Both the position numbers and the translations under genes were made by a program. Below are positions 25,059 to 33,263 of a DNA stretch of 64,000 bases, in pieces. The notes beneath the pieces are model-generated. The model did not search any database and had not been told where the DNA came from. It worked only from the letters and a program-made list of their open reading frames with translations. The DNA lies in the NCBI RefSeq assembly GCF_001905655.1, contig NZ_JMHT01000061.1:1-64000 (forward strand), given 5' to 3'. The first letter of the stretch is position 1. Every line of letters begins with the position of its first letter. Source of the stretch: Mycobacterium sp. ST-F2. GTDB taxonomy: Bacteria; Actinomycetota; Actinomycetes; Mycobacteriales; Mycobacteriaceae.

Positions 25059-26669
25059 CTATCCCTCCGCTGCCGCCACCAGAGACCGAAGCTTGATAGA
25101 CGGGTTGTCCCGCTGGAAACCTTCGAGCCGCCACGGCGTCGAGAAGAGCACCAGCAGGACGCCGTCGGTGCGGGTCAGCACCTCGCATGACACCTGCTTG
25201 CTCATGAACTCGGCGTCTTCGGGCTCGACGATCCGCGCCACCTGGTACGGCAGAGATTCCAGCGTGATGGCCGCCCCGATCTCGGTCTCCATCCGGTGCG
25301 AGGCCACCTCGAACTGCATGGGGCCGACGGCCGCGAACACCGGCGCCTGCTCACCACGCTTATCCGAGCGCAGCACCTGCACCACGCCCTCTTGGTCGAG
25401 CTGCTCGATGCCCTTGCGGAACTGCTTGTGCTTGCTCGGATCCTTGCCGCGGACCACCGAGAAGTACTCGGGGGAGAAGCTCGGGATCGGCGGAAAGCTC
25501 ACGGGCACATCGCGATACAGCGTGTCGCCGGGGCGCAGCGCCGCCGCGTTGGCCAGGCCGATCACGTCACCGGGCCACGCGTCGTCCAACGTCGAGCGCT
25601 GCTGCCCGAACACCGACTGCGCGTACTTGGTCACAAACGGCTTGCCGGTCCCGGCGTGCGTCAGCACATCACCGCGCTCGAACGTGCCCGAGCACACCCG
25701 CGCGTAGGCGATCCGGTCGCGGTGTGAGGTGTCCATACCGGCCTGCACTTTGAACACGAATGCGCTGAACGGCGAATCGACCGGACGTGGCTCACCGGCG
25801 ACGTCGACGATCGCGCCTGGGGAGGGCGCCAGGTCGACCAGCACGTCGAGCAGCTGGTTGACGCCGAAGTTCAGCGCGGCCGAGGTGAACAGCACCGGCG
25901 ACGACTCGCCGGCCAGGAACGTCTCGCGGTCGTAGTCCGAGCCGTCCATCGACAGCAGTTCGGACTCTTCGACGGCGGTGTCCCAGTCACCCTCGGCGGC
26001 ATCGTGCGCCTTGTCGGCGGGAATGTGCTCCTCCGGCGCGGCGGTGGCGCCACCGGCGGTGCGGGTGAAGCGGATGTAGTGGCCCTTGCGGCGGTCCATC
26101 ACACCCTTGAAATCGCCGGCGATGCCGACCGGCCAGGTCAGCGGCGTGGTCCGCAGCCCGATGCGCTCGTGGATCTCGTCCATCAGCTCCAGCGCGTGCC
26201 GGCCCGGGCGGTCCCACTTGTTGATCACCGTGATGATCGGGATGCCGCGGTGCTTACACACCTGGAACAGCTTCAGGGTCTGCGGCTCAAGGCCTTTCGC
26301 GGCGTCGATGAGCATGACGGCGCAGTCGACGGCCGTCAGCACCCGGTAGGTGTCTTCCGAGAAGTCGGCGTGGCCGGGGGTGTCGAGCAGGTTGATGACG
26401 CAGTCGCGGTACGGGAACTGCAGCGCCGTCGACGTGATCGAGATGCCGCGGGCCTTCTCCATCTCCATCCAGTCCGACACCGTGGACTTGCGGCCCGCCT
26501 TGCCGTGGATGGCACCGGCCTCGTTGATCACCCGGGCATGCAGTGCCAGCGCCTCGGTCAGCGTCGATTTACCCGCGTCAGGGTGGCTGATGACGGCAAA
26601 CGTGCGGCGACGGGCGGCTTCGGCGGCGACCCGGCTGGTAGAGCGGGTTTCTGGGGCGGTGTCGGTCAT
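25059..26669 (-). CDS. prfC: Peptide chain release factor 3 (RF3)
   Basis: The 536-residue GTPase has G1 SHPDAGKST, G3 DTPGHADF and G4 NKWDRPG, plus the RF3 signature ESELLSMDGSDYDRETFLAG. RF3 removes RF1/RF2 from the ribosome after termination. I chose ATG 26669 (MTDTAPETR), which gives the usual length. It lies between two unrelated minus-strand genes and appears monocistronic. Confidence 0.95.
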   Translation of the reverse strand: MTDTAPETRSTSRVAAEAARRRTFAVISHPDAGKSTLTEALALHARVINEAGAIHGKAGRKSTVSDWMEMEKARGISITSTALQFPYRDCVINLLDTPGHADFSEDTYRVLTAVDCAVMLIDAAKGLEPQTLKLFQVCKHRGIPIITVINKWDRPGRHALELMDEIHERIGLRTTPLTWPVGIAGDFKGVMDRRKGHYIRFTRTAGGATAAPEEHIPADKAHDAAEGDWDTAVEESELLSMDGSDYDRETFLAGESSPVLFTSAALNFGVNQLLDVLVDLAPSPGAIVDVAGEPRPVDSPFSAFVFKVQAGMDTSHRDRIAYARVCSGTFERGDVLTHAGTGKPFVTKYAQSVFGQQRSTLDDAWPGDVIGLANAAALRPGDTLYRDVPVSFPPIPSFSPEYFSVVRGKDPSKHKQFRKGIEQLDQEGVVQVLRSDKRGEQAPVFAAVGPMQFEVASHRMETEIGAAITLESLPYQVARIVEPEDAEFMSKQVSCEVLTRTDGVLLVLFSTPWRLEGFQRDNPSIKLRSLVAAAEG

Positions 26670-26711
26670 GGCACCTGAGATGGTATTGGCCCAAGTAGGC
26701 AATCGGTAAAT

Positions 26712-27905
26712 CTAGGCGAGCCGGCGCCGCCCAGCACGCTCGGCGAATGCGTCCAGAGCGGCCAATACCTCGGTGGATTGCCACATCCGGTTACGTCCGA
26801 AGCCGGTGAATTCCGTGAGTATGCCCGCGTCAGTCAGGGCCCCGATGGATCGCAGCGCATTCTGCGTCGTGACGCTGAGTTCAGCGGCGACGGTTGCGGC
26901 ATCGACGACGGGCTGCCGAGGCAGAACCTCGATCAGCCGCCATGCTCCCGAACCCCGCCGGGCGCGCAGTCGATCGCTCCAACCATCCCGAATCGTGCGC
27001 AGGTCGAGTACCAATTCGCGCCCGTTGGCGATGGCGCTGAGGGCGGCGTGGGCGAGTTTCTCCACGATCGGAGCCGGCTCGCCGCCCCGGTAGGCCGTCA
27101 GCGTGTCGAAGTAGCCGTTGGTATCCGTCAGGAGTCCGGCCGAAACCGGGACCGTGACGTTGTTGGCCAGTCCGTGGCGGCGCAACATGGCATGGATCAG
27201 GGCGCGGCCGGTACGTCCGTTGCCGTCTGCAAACGGGTGGATGGTTTCAAACTGTGCGTGGGCAATCGCGGCTTGGCTCAAGACCGGGAGTCCGCGGCGG
27301 CAGCTGAAGGTGACCAGATCCGCCATCAATTCCGGAACGTGATCCTGGTGCGGAGCAATGTATTTGGCGCCGTGCGGGCTGATCGAATTCCCGCCGATCC
27401 AAACTTGCTCGTCGCGCCACCTCCCGGCGATATTGGGTTGGGATGCGGCCAGCAGCGCGTGATGCATCGACAGAATCGCGCTCGCGTCCAAGCGATCGGC
27501 GAGCTGGAGCGCCGCCTTCATCGCGGCCACGTTGCCGACGATCTCGGTGGCGTTCCGCTTTTCGGTACTGCCCAGCTCAGCGAGCGCGATCGATTTGGCT
27601 CCCGAAGTGAGGTTCTCAATTCTCGAGGACGAGGCCGATTCTGACCGGAGCAGAACCGACGAGAAGGGAGCCACCTCGGCCCCGAGTTCGGAGTCGAAGC
27701 GAGCGATCGCCACCGTGGCATCTTCAGCGAGGGCTGTGACGTCGTTGGGCAGTCGTGGGGTCAGCGCGGCGATTGGACTGACAACGGCAGCTCGGTAATG
27801 GCCGCGCGCGGCGGTGCGTTGTCTGGCGGGTAGCACGTCAGATGGCAGCCGAGACACCCACGTGTGCTCCTCGGAGCCAACTGCGGGCCAGTCATCTGAC
27901 ACCAT
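26712..27905 (-). CDS. Fic-domain protein with C-terminal winged helix (Fic 2)
   Basis: The catalytic motif HPFADGNGRTGR starts at His223. The inhibitory motif SSRIEN (residues 93-98) matches (S/T)xxxE(G/N) exactly, so this is a class II self-inhibited Fic. A C-terminal winged helix (about 310-385) includes VVDAATVAAELSVTTQNALR and the DAGILTEF turn. It is a paralogue of Fic 1, with the same architecture but different sequence. A perfect palindrome lies 15 bp upstream of the ATG, suggesting autoregulation. Confidence 0.9.
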   Translation of the reverse strand: MVSDDWPAVGSEEHTWVSRLPSDVLPARQRTAARGHYRAAVVSPIAALTPRLPNDVTALAEDATVAIARFDSELGAEVAPFSSVLLRSESASSSRIENLTSGAKSIALAELGSTEKRNATEIVGNVAAMKAALQLADRLDASAILSMHHALLAASQPNIAGRWRDEQVWIGGNSISPHGAKYIAPHQDHVPELMADLVTFSCRRGLPVLSQAAIAHAQFETIHPFADGNGRTGRALIHAMLRRHGLANNVTVPVSAGLLTDTNGYFDTLTAYRGGEPAPIVEKLAHAALSAIANGRELVLDLRTIRDGWSDRLRARRGSGAWRLIEVLPRQPVVDAATVAAELSVTTQNALRSIGALTDAGILTEFTGFGRNRMWQSTEVLAALDAFAERAGRRRLA

Positions 27906-27920
27906 GCATTCAACATACGC

Positions 27921-27940
27921 TCACTTATGGGCATAAGTGA
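27921..27940. promoter_or_regulatory. Perfect palindrome upstream of Fic 2
   Basis: TCACTTAT-GGGC-ATAAGTGA has 8-bp perfect arms and lies 15 bp upstream of the Fic 2 start. It is a likely operator for the protein's own winged helix. Confidence 0.65.
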
Positions 27941-27990
27941 AACTATGGATTGGGCGAATTGTCGGATGCTTCAACCGGCTGGCCGCAGCG

Positions 27991-29802
27991 CTACTGGCGG
28001 AACCGGCACAGCAGCGTGCGGATGGCGCTGCCCGGCTCCGGTGGCCGCCGGCTCACATACGGCCACGGCTCGTTGCGTTCCGGCACCGACGCCGTGCGGA
28101 CCTGCTTGAGGTGTGTCCGCAGGTGTTGGCGGAGCTCGTGCAGGTCGGGATCGGCCCAGCGGTTGACGGCCTCGATGGGATCTGCCGTCAGGTCGTAGAG
28201 CTCCCACTGGTCGTCGAGCGGGTCGGAGCGGTAGGTGTCGCCGCCCCGCTTGTTGGCCGCCAGATGCCGGACGCCCGGTTCGGTCCAGGTCGCCGGATCG
28301 TCGAAGGTGCGGACCAGCTTCCACAGGTGCTCGGCGCCGCCGGGCGCATCGCTGTCGGAGACCCGCGCGACGAGCCCCTCGAAGTTGGCCGCGACGTTCG
28401 CCGGCACCCGGATGCGGAGCAGCGCAGGGGGATTCGTGTTCGCCCCGATGGCCTGCGCGGCACCTGACGCCCCGGTGTCGCCCTCGAGGATGTTGTCGCG
28501 GGTCATGATGTAGATCGGCCGATCATGGTCGGCCGCAGCACCATTCACCACCGGCATGAGGTCGCGGCCGGGCAGGGGATGCACCTCGCTGAACGAGGCG
28601 GCGAGCATCTCGGCGGTTGCTTCGACGTCGACGCCGGCGGCGCCGAGCAGCGTCGGCACCAGATCGACGTGTGACGTCGGCGCCTCGACGTCGCGGGCCG
28701 CGGTCGCGTCGGCTCCGATCCGGGCGATGACGAACGGCACGCGGGTGGCCTCGTCGTACAGGTTGAACCACTTCTGGTGCAGCCCGCCGTGCGCGCCGAG
28801 CAGATCGCCGTGATCGGAAGTTCGTACCAGAACCGCGTTTTCGGACCCGTTCTCGGTGACGGCCCGGCGTACCCGGTCCAGCGGGCCGTCGACTTCGGCG
28901 TGCAACCGGTAGTAGAGGTCGCGGTACTGCTGCGCGTTGCGGCGGTAGGTACGTTCGATGACCGCGGCCGGGCCGTAGCCGGAGTAGTAGGCCTCACGGA
29001 AGGCGGCCTGCGCGGCCGGCTTGTCGCTCAGGTCCTCGGTGGCCGTGGGTGCCGCGGGCACGTGCGGGGGTTCCAGGACGGGGTAGTCGAGCAGCGGGCT
29101 GCTGCGCACCCAGCCCGGAAACAGCACGATGTCATGGGGATTGACGAAGCTGGCCACCAACAGGAACGGCTTCAGCGCGTCCGCGTCGCCGGCGCGCCGC
29201 CGGGCGTAACGGTCTTCGAGCCAGGCGACGACGCGATCGGCGACCAAGGGGTCACGCCGAAACCCGCTGTTGGACATGGCCGCTCCGTGCGGCTCGGGTC
29301 CGACCCAGCCGGAGAAGCCGTACGGTTCCAGCGAGTCGGCATCCAGGTACGCCTGCACGGCCACCGGGTCGACGACGCCGTCGGAGTCATTGGTGGCGAG
29401 CGGCTTTCCGGTCTTCGGGTCCTCGAGGTCTGCGTGCGAGATGTGCCACTTGCCGTCGTAATGCGTGTCGTATCCGGCGGTGCGCAGCCAATTGCCGAGC
29501 GTCGGCACCTCGCCGCGGCGCAGCCACCGCAGCCGCGAGTCGTCGTAACGCTTTCCGAGGCCGTCGGTCTGGGTGACGCCGTGCAGATCGGGGTACTGCC
29601 CGGTGAACAGCGTCGGTCGGCTGGGCGCGCATGCCAGGGATCCGGTGTAGTGCCGGTTGAAGCGGACGCCGTGTTCGTCGAACCACCGGCGGCCGGTGAG
29701 GGTGCGGTGGCGCCAGTCCAGGACGTCGTCGGCCTCGTACGGAGGGATGGCGCGCTCTTCGTCGGTCATGAGGATGACGATGTCGGGCCGCAGCGGCGTC
29801 AT
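27991..29802 (-). CDS. Sulfatase (formylglycine-dependent)
   Basis: The 603-residue alkaline-phosphatase-superfamily protein has the CxPSR modification motif as CAPSRPTLFTG at Cys58, the residue converted to formylglycine. Metal ligands are likely in DIVILMTDEER (about 7-17) and RTSDHGDLLGAHG (about 330). No signal peptide is visible, so it probably acts in the cytoplasm on an organic sulfate ester. The substrate is unknown. A ribosome site GGGAGCACCG precedes the start. Confidence 0.9.
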   Translation of the reverse strand: MTPLRPDIVILMTDEERAIPPYEADDVLDWRHRTLTGRRWFDEHGVRFNRHYTGSLACAPSRPTLFTGQYPDLHGVTQTDGLGKRYDDSRLRWLRRGEVPTLGNWLRTAGYDTHYDGKWHISHADLEDPKTGKPLATNDSDGVVDPVAVQAYLDADSLEPYGFSGWVGPEPHGAAMSNSGFRRDPLVADRVVAWLEDRYARRRAGDADALKPFLLVASFVNPHDIVLFPGWVRSSPLLDYPVLEPPHVPAAPTATEDLSDKPAAQAAFREAYYSGYGPAAVIERTYRRNAQQYRDLYYRLHAEVDGPLDRVRRAVTENGSENAVLVRTSDHGDLLGAHGGLHQKWFNLYDEATRVPFVIARIGADATAARDVEAPTSHVDLVPTLLGAAGVDVEATAEMLAASFSEVHPLPGRDLMPVVNGAAADHDRPIYIMTRDNILEGDTGASGAAQAIGANTNPPALLRIRVPANVAANFEGLVARVSDSDAPGGAEHLWKLVRTFDDPATWTEPGVRHLAANKRGGDTYRSDPLDDQWELYDLTADPIEAVNRWADPDLHELRQHLRTHLKQVRTASVPERNEPWPYVSRRPPEPGSAIRTLLCRFRQ

Positions 29803-29997
29803 CTCGGTGCTCCCATCGGCGGAAAATGAGCCCTACCCGGGGGCTACACCCGACATCCAACACCAGCGGAGACTGTGATGGCGCAAATTGGCGCGATCGA
29901 CAAATAACGTTCTGTTAACTTCTGACAACTCGCGCCCCACTAGATTGCGATGGTCCCAAATCGACAGTGGCGCAACATTTGCCGAGCCAATTGACGG

Positions 29998-31821
29998 CTA
30001 TTCGAATTGACCGGAGAGAAACTCCGCTCGCGCCGCGCTGCGGGCCAACTTTCCCGACGTCGTCCGCGGGATGCGCCCGGCGGCAACGAGCCGCACCTCG
30101 GCCACGCGAACCTGATGGTGACGCGACACCGCAGCCCGCACGGCCTCGGCGACAGGCTCCAACTCGGCGCGCCCCGCACCCACCGCGCGCTCGGCGATCA
30201 CGACCAGTTGCTCGCCCGAATCTCCTGGCACAGCAAAGGCTGTCACGTAGCCGGAGCGCACCGCGGATGAGGCGCGGCTGACCGTCGCCTCGATGTCCTG
30301 CGGGTAGTGGTTGCGACCGTCGACGATCACGAGGTCCTTGATGCGGCCGGTGACGAACAGCTCGCCGCCCACGTAGACGCCCAGATCGCCTGTCGCCAAC
30401 CACAATGCGTTGTCTTCGGCGCCGTCAGCGTGGCTGACGGTCTGCCGGGTTTGCAGCTTGTTGCCGAACACCCGCTCGGACTCCTCGGACCGGCCGAAGT
30501 AGCCCTGCCCGATGTTGTTGCCGTGCAACCAGATTTCGCCGACCGTGCCGTCGGCGGCCTCGTCGCCGTCGGGCGTCACGATGGTCACCCACTGGTCGGG
30601 GATGGCCCGTCCGCACGAGACGTGGGGGACCGCGCCGTCGGCATGCCGGCCCACGACCACGGCCCGGCCCGCCGCGAGCTCCTCGCGATCCAGGTATGTG
30701 GCGCACGGCTTTTCGTCGGCGCCGATGCTGGCCACCGACAGCGTGGCCTCGGCCATGCCGTACGACGGCTTCACCACCGTTTCGGGCAGCCCGTAGGGCC
30801 GGAAGGCTGCCATGAACTGCTCGATGGATGGCAGCGTCACCGGCTCGGAGCCGTTGAGGAGCGTCACGACATTGCTGAGATCGAGGGCCTCGCCCGCGGG
30901 CGGCAGGCCGCGCTGTGCACACAACTCGAACGCGAAATTCGGTGCGGCGGCGAACGTCCGGCCGTGTGTGGCCTCGTCGGCCAGGCGCCGGATCCACCGG
31001 TAGGGGCGGCGGACGAACGCCATCGGGTCCATCAGGCTGATCTGCCCGCCGCACAACGCGGGGAACATGATCATGATCAAACCCATGTCGTGATACAGCG
31101 GCAGCCAGCTGACGCTGCGGATGTCGGTGTCCAGGCCGCCGGCCAGGATCATCTGAATGACGTTGGTGCACACGTTCCGATGGGTGATCTCCACGCCGGC
31201 CGGGGTGCGCGTCGAGCCCGAGGTGTACTGCAGGTAGGCGACGTCGTCGGTACGGGAGCCCGGGTCGACATGCATGTCCGCGAGGGAGTCGGGCACGGCG
31301 TCGACCGCGATCACGCGCGGGCGCTCAGCTGCGGGCAGGGTCTTGATGAACGCGCGGACCGCTTCGGCGGCCGCGGTGGTGGTGAGGACCGCGGACGGCT
31401 TGGCGTCGGACAGGACGGCGGCCAGGCGTTCGGTGTGGCCGGCGAGCGCCGGTGCGAACAGTGGCACGGCGATGTTTCCGGCGTGGACGGCCGCGAAGAA
31501 TGCCGCGACGTAGTCGACGCCCTGCGGGGCGAGGATCGCCACCCGGTCGCGGGGCGCGGTCACCTGCTGCAGGCGGGCCGCGACGGCGTTGACCTGAGTC
31601 CAGAGGCCGTTCCAGCTGAGTTCGATGATCTCGCCGTCGGGATTCTGCGCGTAATCGATGAACCGGTACGACGGGCTGTCGCCCATCGCCGCGCGGTTGC
31701 GTTCCAGGAACGACGTCAGCGTGATGCCGTCCGGTATGACGATCCTGCCGTCCGGTTGAACGTATTGCTCCAGCGACTCCGCCGCCCCAATAATGCTGTG
31801 ACTCAAGGCTTCCCGACCCAT
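29998..31821 (-). CDS. Fatty acyl-AMP ligase (FadD/FAAL family)
   Basis: The 607-residue adenylate-forming enzyme has the ATP motif YLQYTSGSTRTPAGVEITHR, and continues through LPLYHDMGLI, SYGMAEATLS and WLATGDLGV. The length and the FAAL-like region around SCGRAIPDQWV to HGNNIGQGYF fit mycobacterial fatty acyl-AMP ligases, which load fatty acids onto polyketide synthases rather than CoA. There is no PKS within the window, so the partner is elsewhere. Upstream (31822-31974) I see no other gene. Confidence 0.88.
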   Translation of the reverse strand: MGREALSHSIIGAAESLEQYVQPDGRIVIPDGITLTSFLERNRAAMGDSPSYRFIDYAQNPDGEIIELSWNGLWTQVNAVAARLQQVTAPRDRVAILAPQGVDYVAAFFAAVHAGNIAVPLFAPALAGHTERLAAVLSDAKPSAVLTTTAAAEAVRAFIKTLPAAERPRVIAVDAVPDSLADMHVDPGSRTDDVAYLQYTSGSTRTPAGVEITHRNVCTNVIQMILAGGLDTDIRSVSWLPLYHDMGLIMIMFPALCGGQISLMDPMAFVRRPYRWIRRLADEATHGRTFAAAPNFAFELCAQRGLPPAGEALDLSNVVTLLNGSEPVTLPSIEQFMAAFRPYGLPETVVKPSYGMAEATLSVASIGADEKPCATYLDREELAAGRAVVVGRHADGAVPHVSCGRAIPDQWVTIVTPDGDEAADGTVGEIWLHGNNIGQGYFGRSEESERVFGNKLQTRQTVSHADGAEDNALWLATGDLGVYVGGELFVTGRIKDLVIVDGRNHYPQDIEATVSRASSAVRSGYVTAFAVPGDSGEQLVVIAERAVGAGRAELEPVAEAVRAAVSRHHQVRVAEVRLVAAGRIPRTTSGKLARSAARAEFLSGQFE

Positions 31822-31974
31822 ATGTCGACACTAATAGCGAATCTAACTAACCGACGAGTCAGACAATTATGAAAGTCGCCACTGCGGGAAGGGCGATGTG
31901 ACGCGGCCCACCGGTGATCTGTGGTGGGACGGCGTCCCGCCGCCACGGGCCGCGGAATTTGTTCCCGGAGATAT

Positions 31975-31992
31975 ACCCCCCTCGGGTACTAT
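31975..31992 (+). promoter_or_regulatory. Candidate copper-sensor operator overlapping a -10 box
   Basis: TACCCCCTCGGGTA (31975-31988) is an inverted repeat TACCC-N4-GGGTA, and TACTAT at 31987-31992 is a good -10 that overlaps it. The C-tract/G-tract design resembles sites of CsoR-family copper sensors in mycobacteria. It lies 36-53 bp upstream of a His/Cys-rich protein and a DUF305 lipoprotein. Confidence 0.5.
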
Positions 31993-32027
31993 GGCTGGCG
32001 ATACCCATACCCGAACCGGAGGCCGAC

Positions 32028-32411
32028 GTGACGCATGGCAACACGCGGTTGCGCGTCGTCGGCATGCTCGTCCTCATCGCGGGCATCATCGGCATGCATT
32101 CGCTGACCGTCACGCCGACGCACGGCCCGTCGCATCATGCGCAGGTGGCTGTCCATCAGCACGCGGGTGTCCCGGCCGCGCATACGTCCTTGTCGGACGC
32201 CTGCAACTGCAACGGACACAACGGCTTTCACGCCTGTGTATTCATCATGACCGAGCTGCTGACCATCCTGGGCCTGGCTTTGCTGTACTGGCTGGGCGTC
32301 GCGCCGCAGCAGCACGTGCAGGCTCGCATTCGACAGGCGTTGCGGCGCAGGCAAAGAGCCCCGCCGTGGACCGTCCTGACCCTCGCGGAACTGTCGCTAC
32401 TCCGAATCTGA
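32028..32411 (+). CDS. DUF6153-like His/Cys-rich membrane protein
   Basis: The 127-residue protein has an N-terminal hydrophobic segment (about 8-23), then a metal-binding-looking stretch (HGPSHHAQVAVHQH and CNCNGHNGFHAC), a second hydrophobic segment (about 72-88) and a basic tail. DUF6153 proteins often sit next to DUF305 proteins. A copper-handling role is inferred from composition and neighbour. The GTG start follows GGAGGCC. It is probably co-transcribed with the next gene. Confidence 0.7.
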   Translation: MTHGNTRLRVVGMLVLIAGIIGMHSLTVTPTHGPSHHAQVAVHQHAGVPAAHTSLSDACNCNGHNGFHACVFIMTELLTILGLALLYWLGVAPQQHVQARIRQALRRRQRAPPWTVLTLAELSLLRI

Positions 32412-32459
32412 TGGGCCGCGCCCCGCGTCAATCCCATCCAATTCTCAAGGAGTTCAACC

Positions 32460-33098
32460 ATGTTCAAGATCGCATCCATCGCCATTGCTGCAACCGCCGC
32501 CGCTGTCACGCTCGCTGCCTGTAGCCCGCCGAACGAGCAGGCCTCGACGCAGACCGCCACCAGCTCGTCCATGCCGATGTCGGGCCACGACATGCCCGGT
32601 CACTCCATGCCGGGCATGTCCGGCACCAGCACGGCACCGGCGGCCAACTTCAACGACGCCGACGTGATGTTCCTGCAGATGATGTACCCGCACCACGCCC
32701 AGGCCGTCGAGATGGCCAAGCTGGTCCCGACCCGTTCGCAGAACCAGCAGGTCAAGGAGCTGGCCTCGGCCATCGAGGGCGCGCAAGCGCCGGAGATGCA
32801 GCAGATGACGACGCTGCTGGCCGGCTTCGGCAAGCCCGCGCCATCGGCCACGATGTCGCACTCGATGCCGGGCCTGATGACCCCGCAGCAGATGACCGAG
32901 CTGACGGGTCTGTCCGGCGCGGCGTTCGACAAGATGTGGCTGCAGATGATGGTCGAGCACCATCAGGGCGCCATCACCATGGCCAATGATGAGCTGAAGA
33001 ACGGCGCCAACCCCGACGCCAAGAAGATGGCTGAGGCGATTGTGGCCGCGCAACAGGCCGAGATCACCACGATGAACGGCATGCTCGCCAAGATGTGA
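32460..33098 (+). CDS. DUF305 lipoprotein (CopM-like)
   Basis: The 212-residue product has a lipoprotein signal (lipobox LAAC near residue 21) and a Met/His-rich segment (MPMSGHDMPGHSMPGMSG, about 40-57). Two DUF305 half-repeats follow, with MYPHHAQAVEMAKLV and MVEHHQGAITMANDEL. DUF305 proteins form ferritin-like bundles; CopM homologues bind copper outside the cytoplasm. AAGGAG lies 8 nt upstream of the ATG. It follows the DUF6153 gene by 48 bp. Confidence 0.88.
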   Translation: MFKIASIAIAATAAAVTLAACSPPNEQASTQTATSSSMPMSGHDMPGHSMPGMSGTSTAPAANFNDADVMFLQMMYPHHAQAVEMAKLVPTRSQNQQVKELASAIEGAQAPEMQQMTTLLAGFGKPAPSATMSHSMPGLMTPQQMTELTGLSGAAFDKMWLQMMVEHHQGAITMANDELKNGANPDAKKMAEAIVAAQQAEITTMNGMLAKM

Positions 33099-33159
33099 GG
33101 CGATGCCAGGCCGGTAGTCAGTTTTGAAGCCGGTCTCTCTAGGTGAGTTTCGCCGGGAA

Positions 33160-33219
33160 CCGTCAACTTTCCCTGACCCGGTCAGGGAAAGTTGACGGCT
33201 TCAGATCGCATGTGTCACA
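33160..33219. terminator. 39-bp palindrome with conserved flank between convergent genes
   Basis: Positions 33160-33198 form an inverted repeat with 19-bp perfect arms around a single C. It lies between the ends of the DUF305 gene and the UPF0104 gene, so a bidirectional terminator is likely. Bases 33194-33219 match the reversed flank of the palindrome at 21279-21326 at 21 of 26 positions. Confidence 0.65.
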
Positions 33220-33263
33220 AGACAGAACGACACGCCGGACGCCGACACGCCGCGTCGGACGTC

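Noticed and set aside
30307..31872. 521-codon plus-strand open frame opposite the fatty acyl-AMP ligase
   Set aside because: It is an antisense shadow; the minus strand encodes clear adenylate-forming enzyme motifs throughout.
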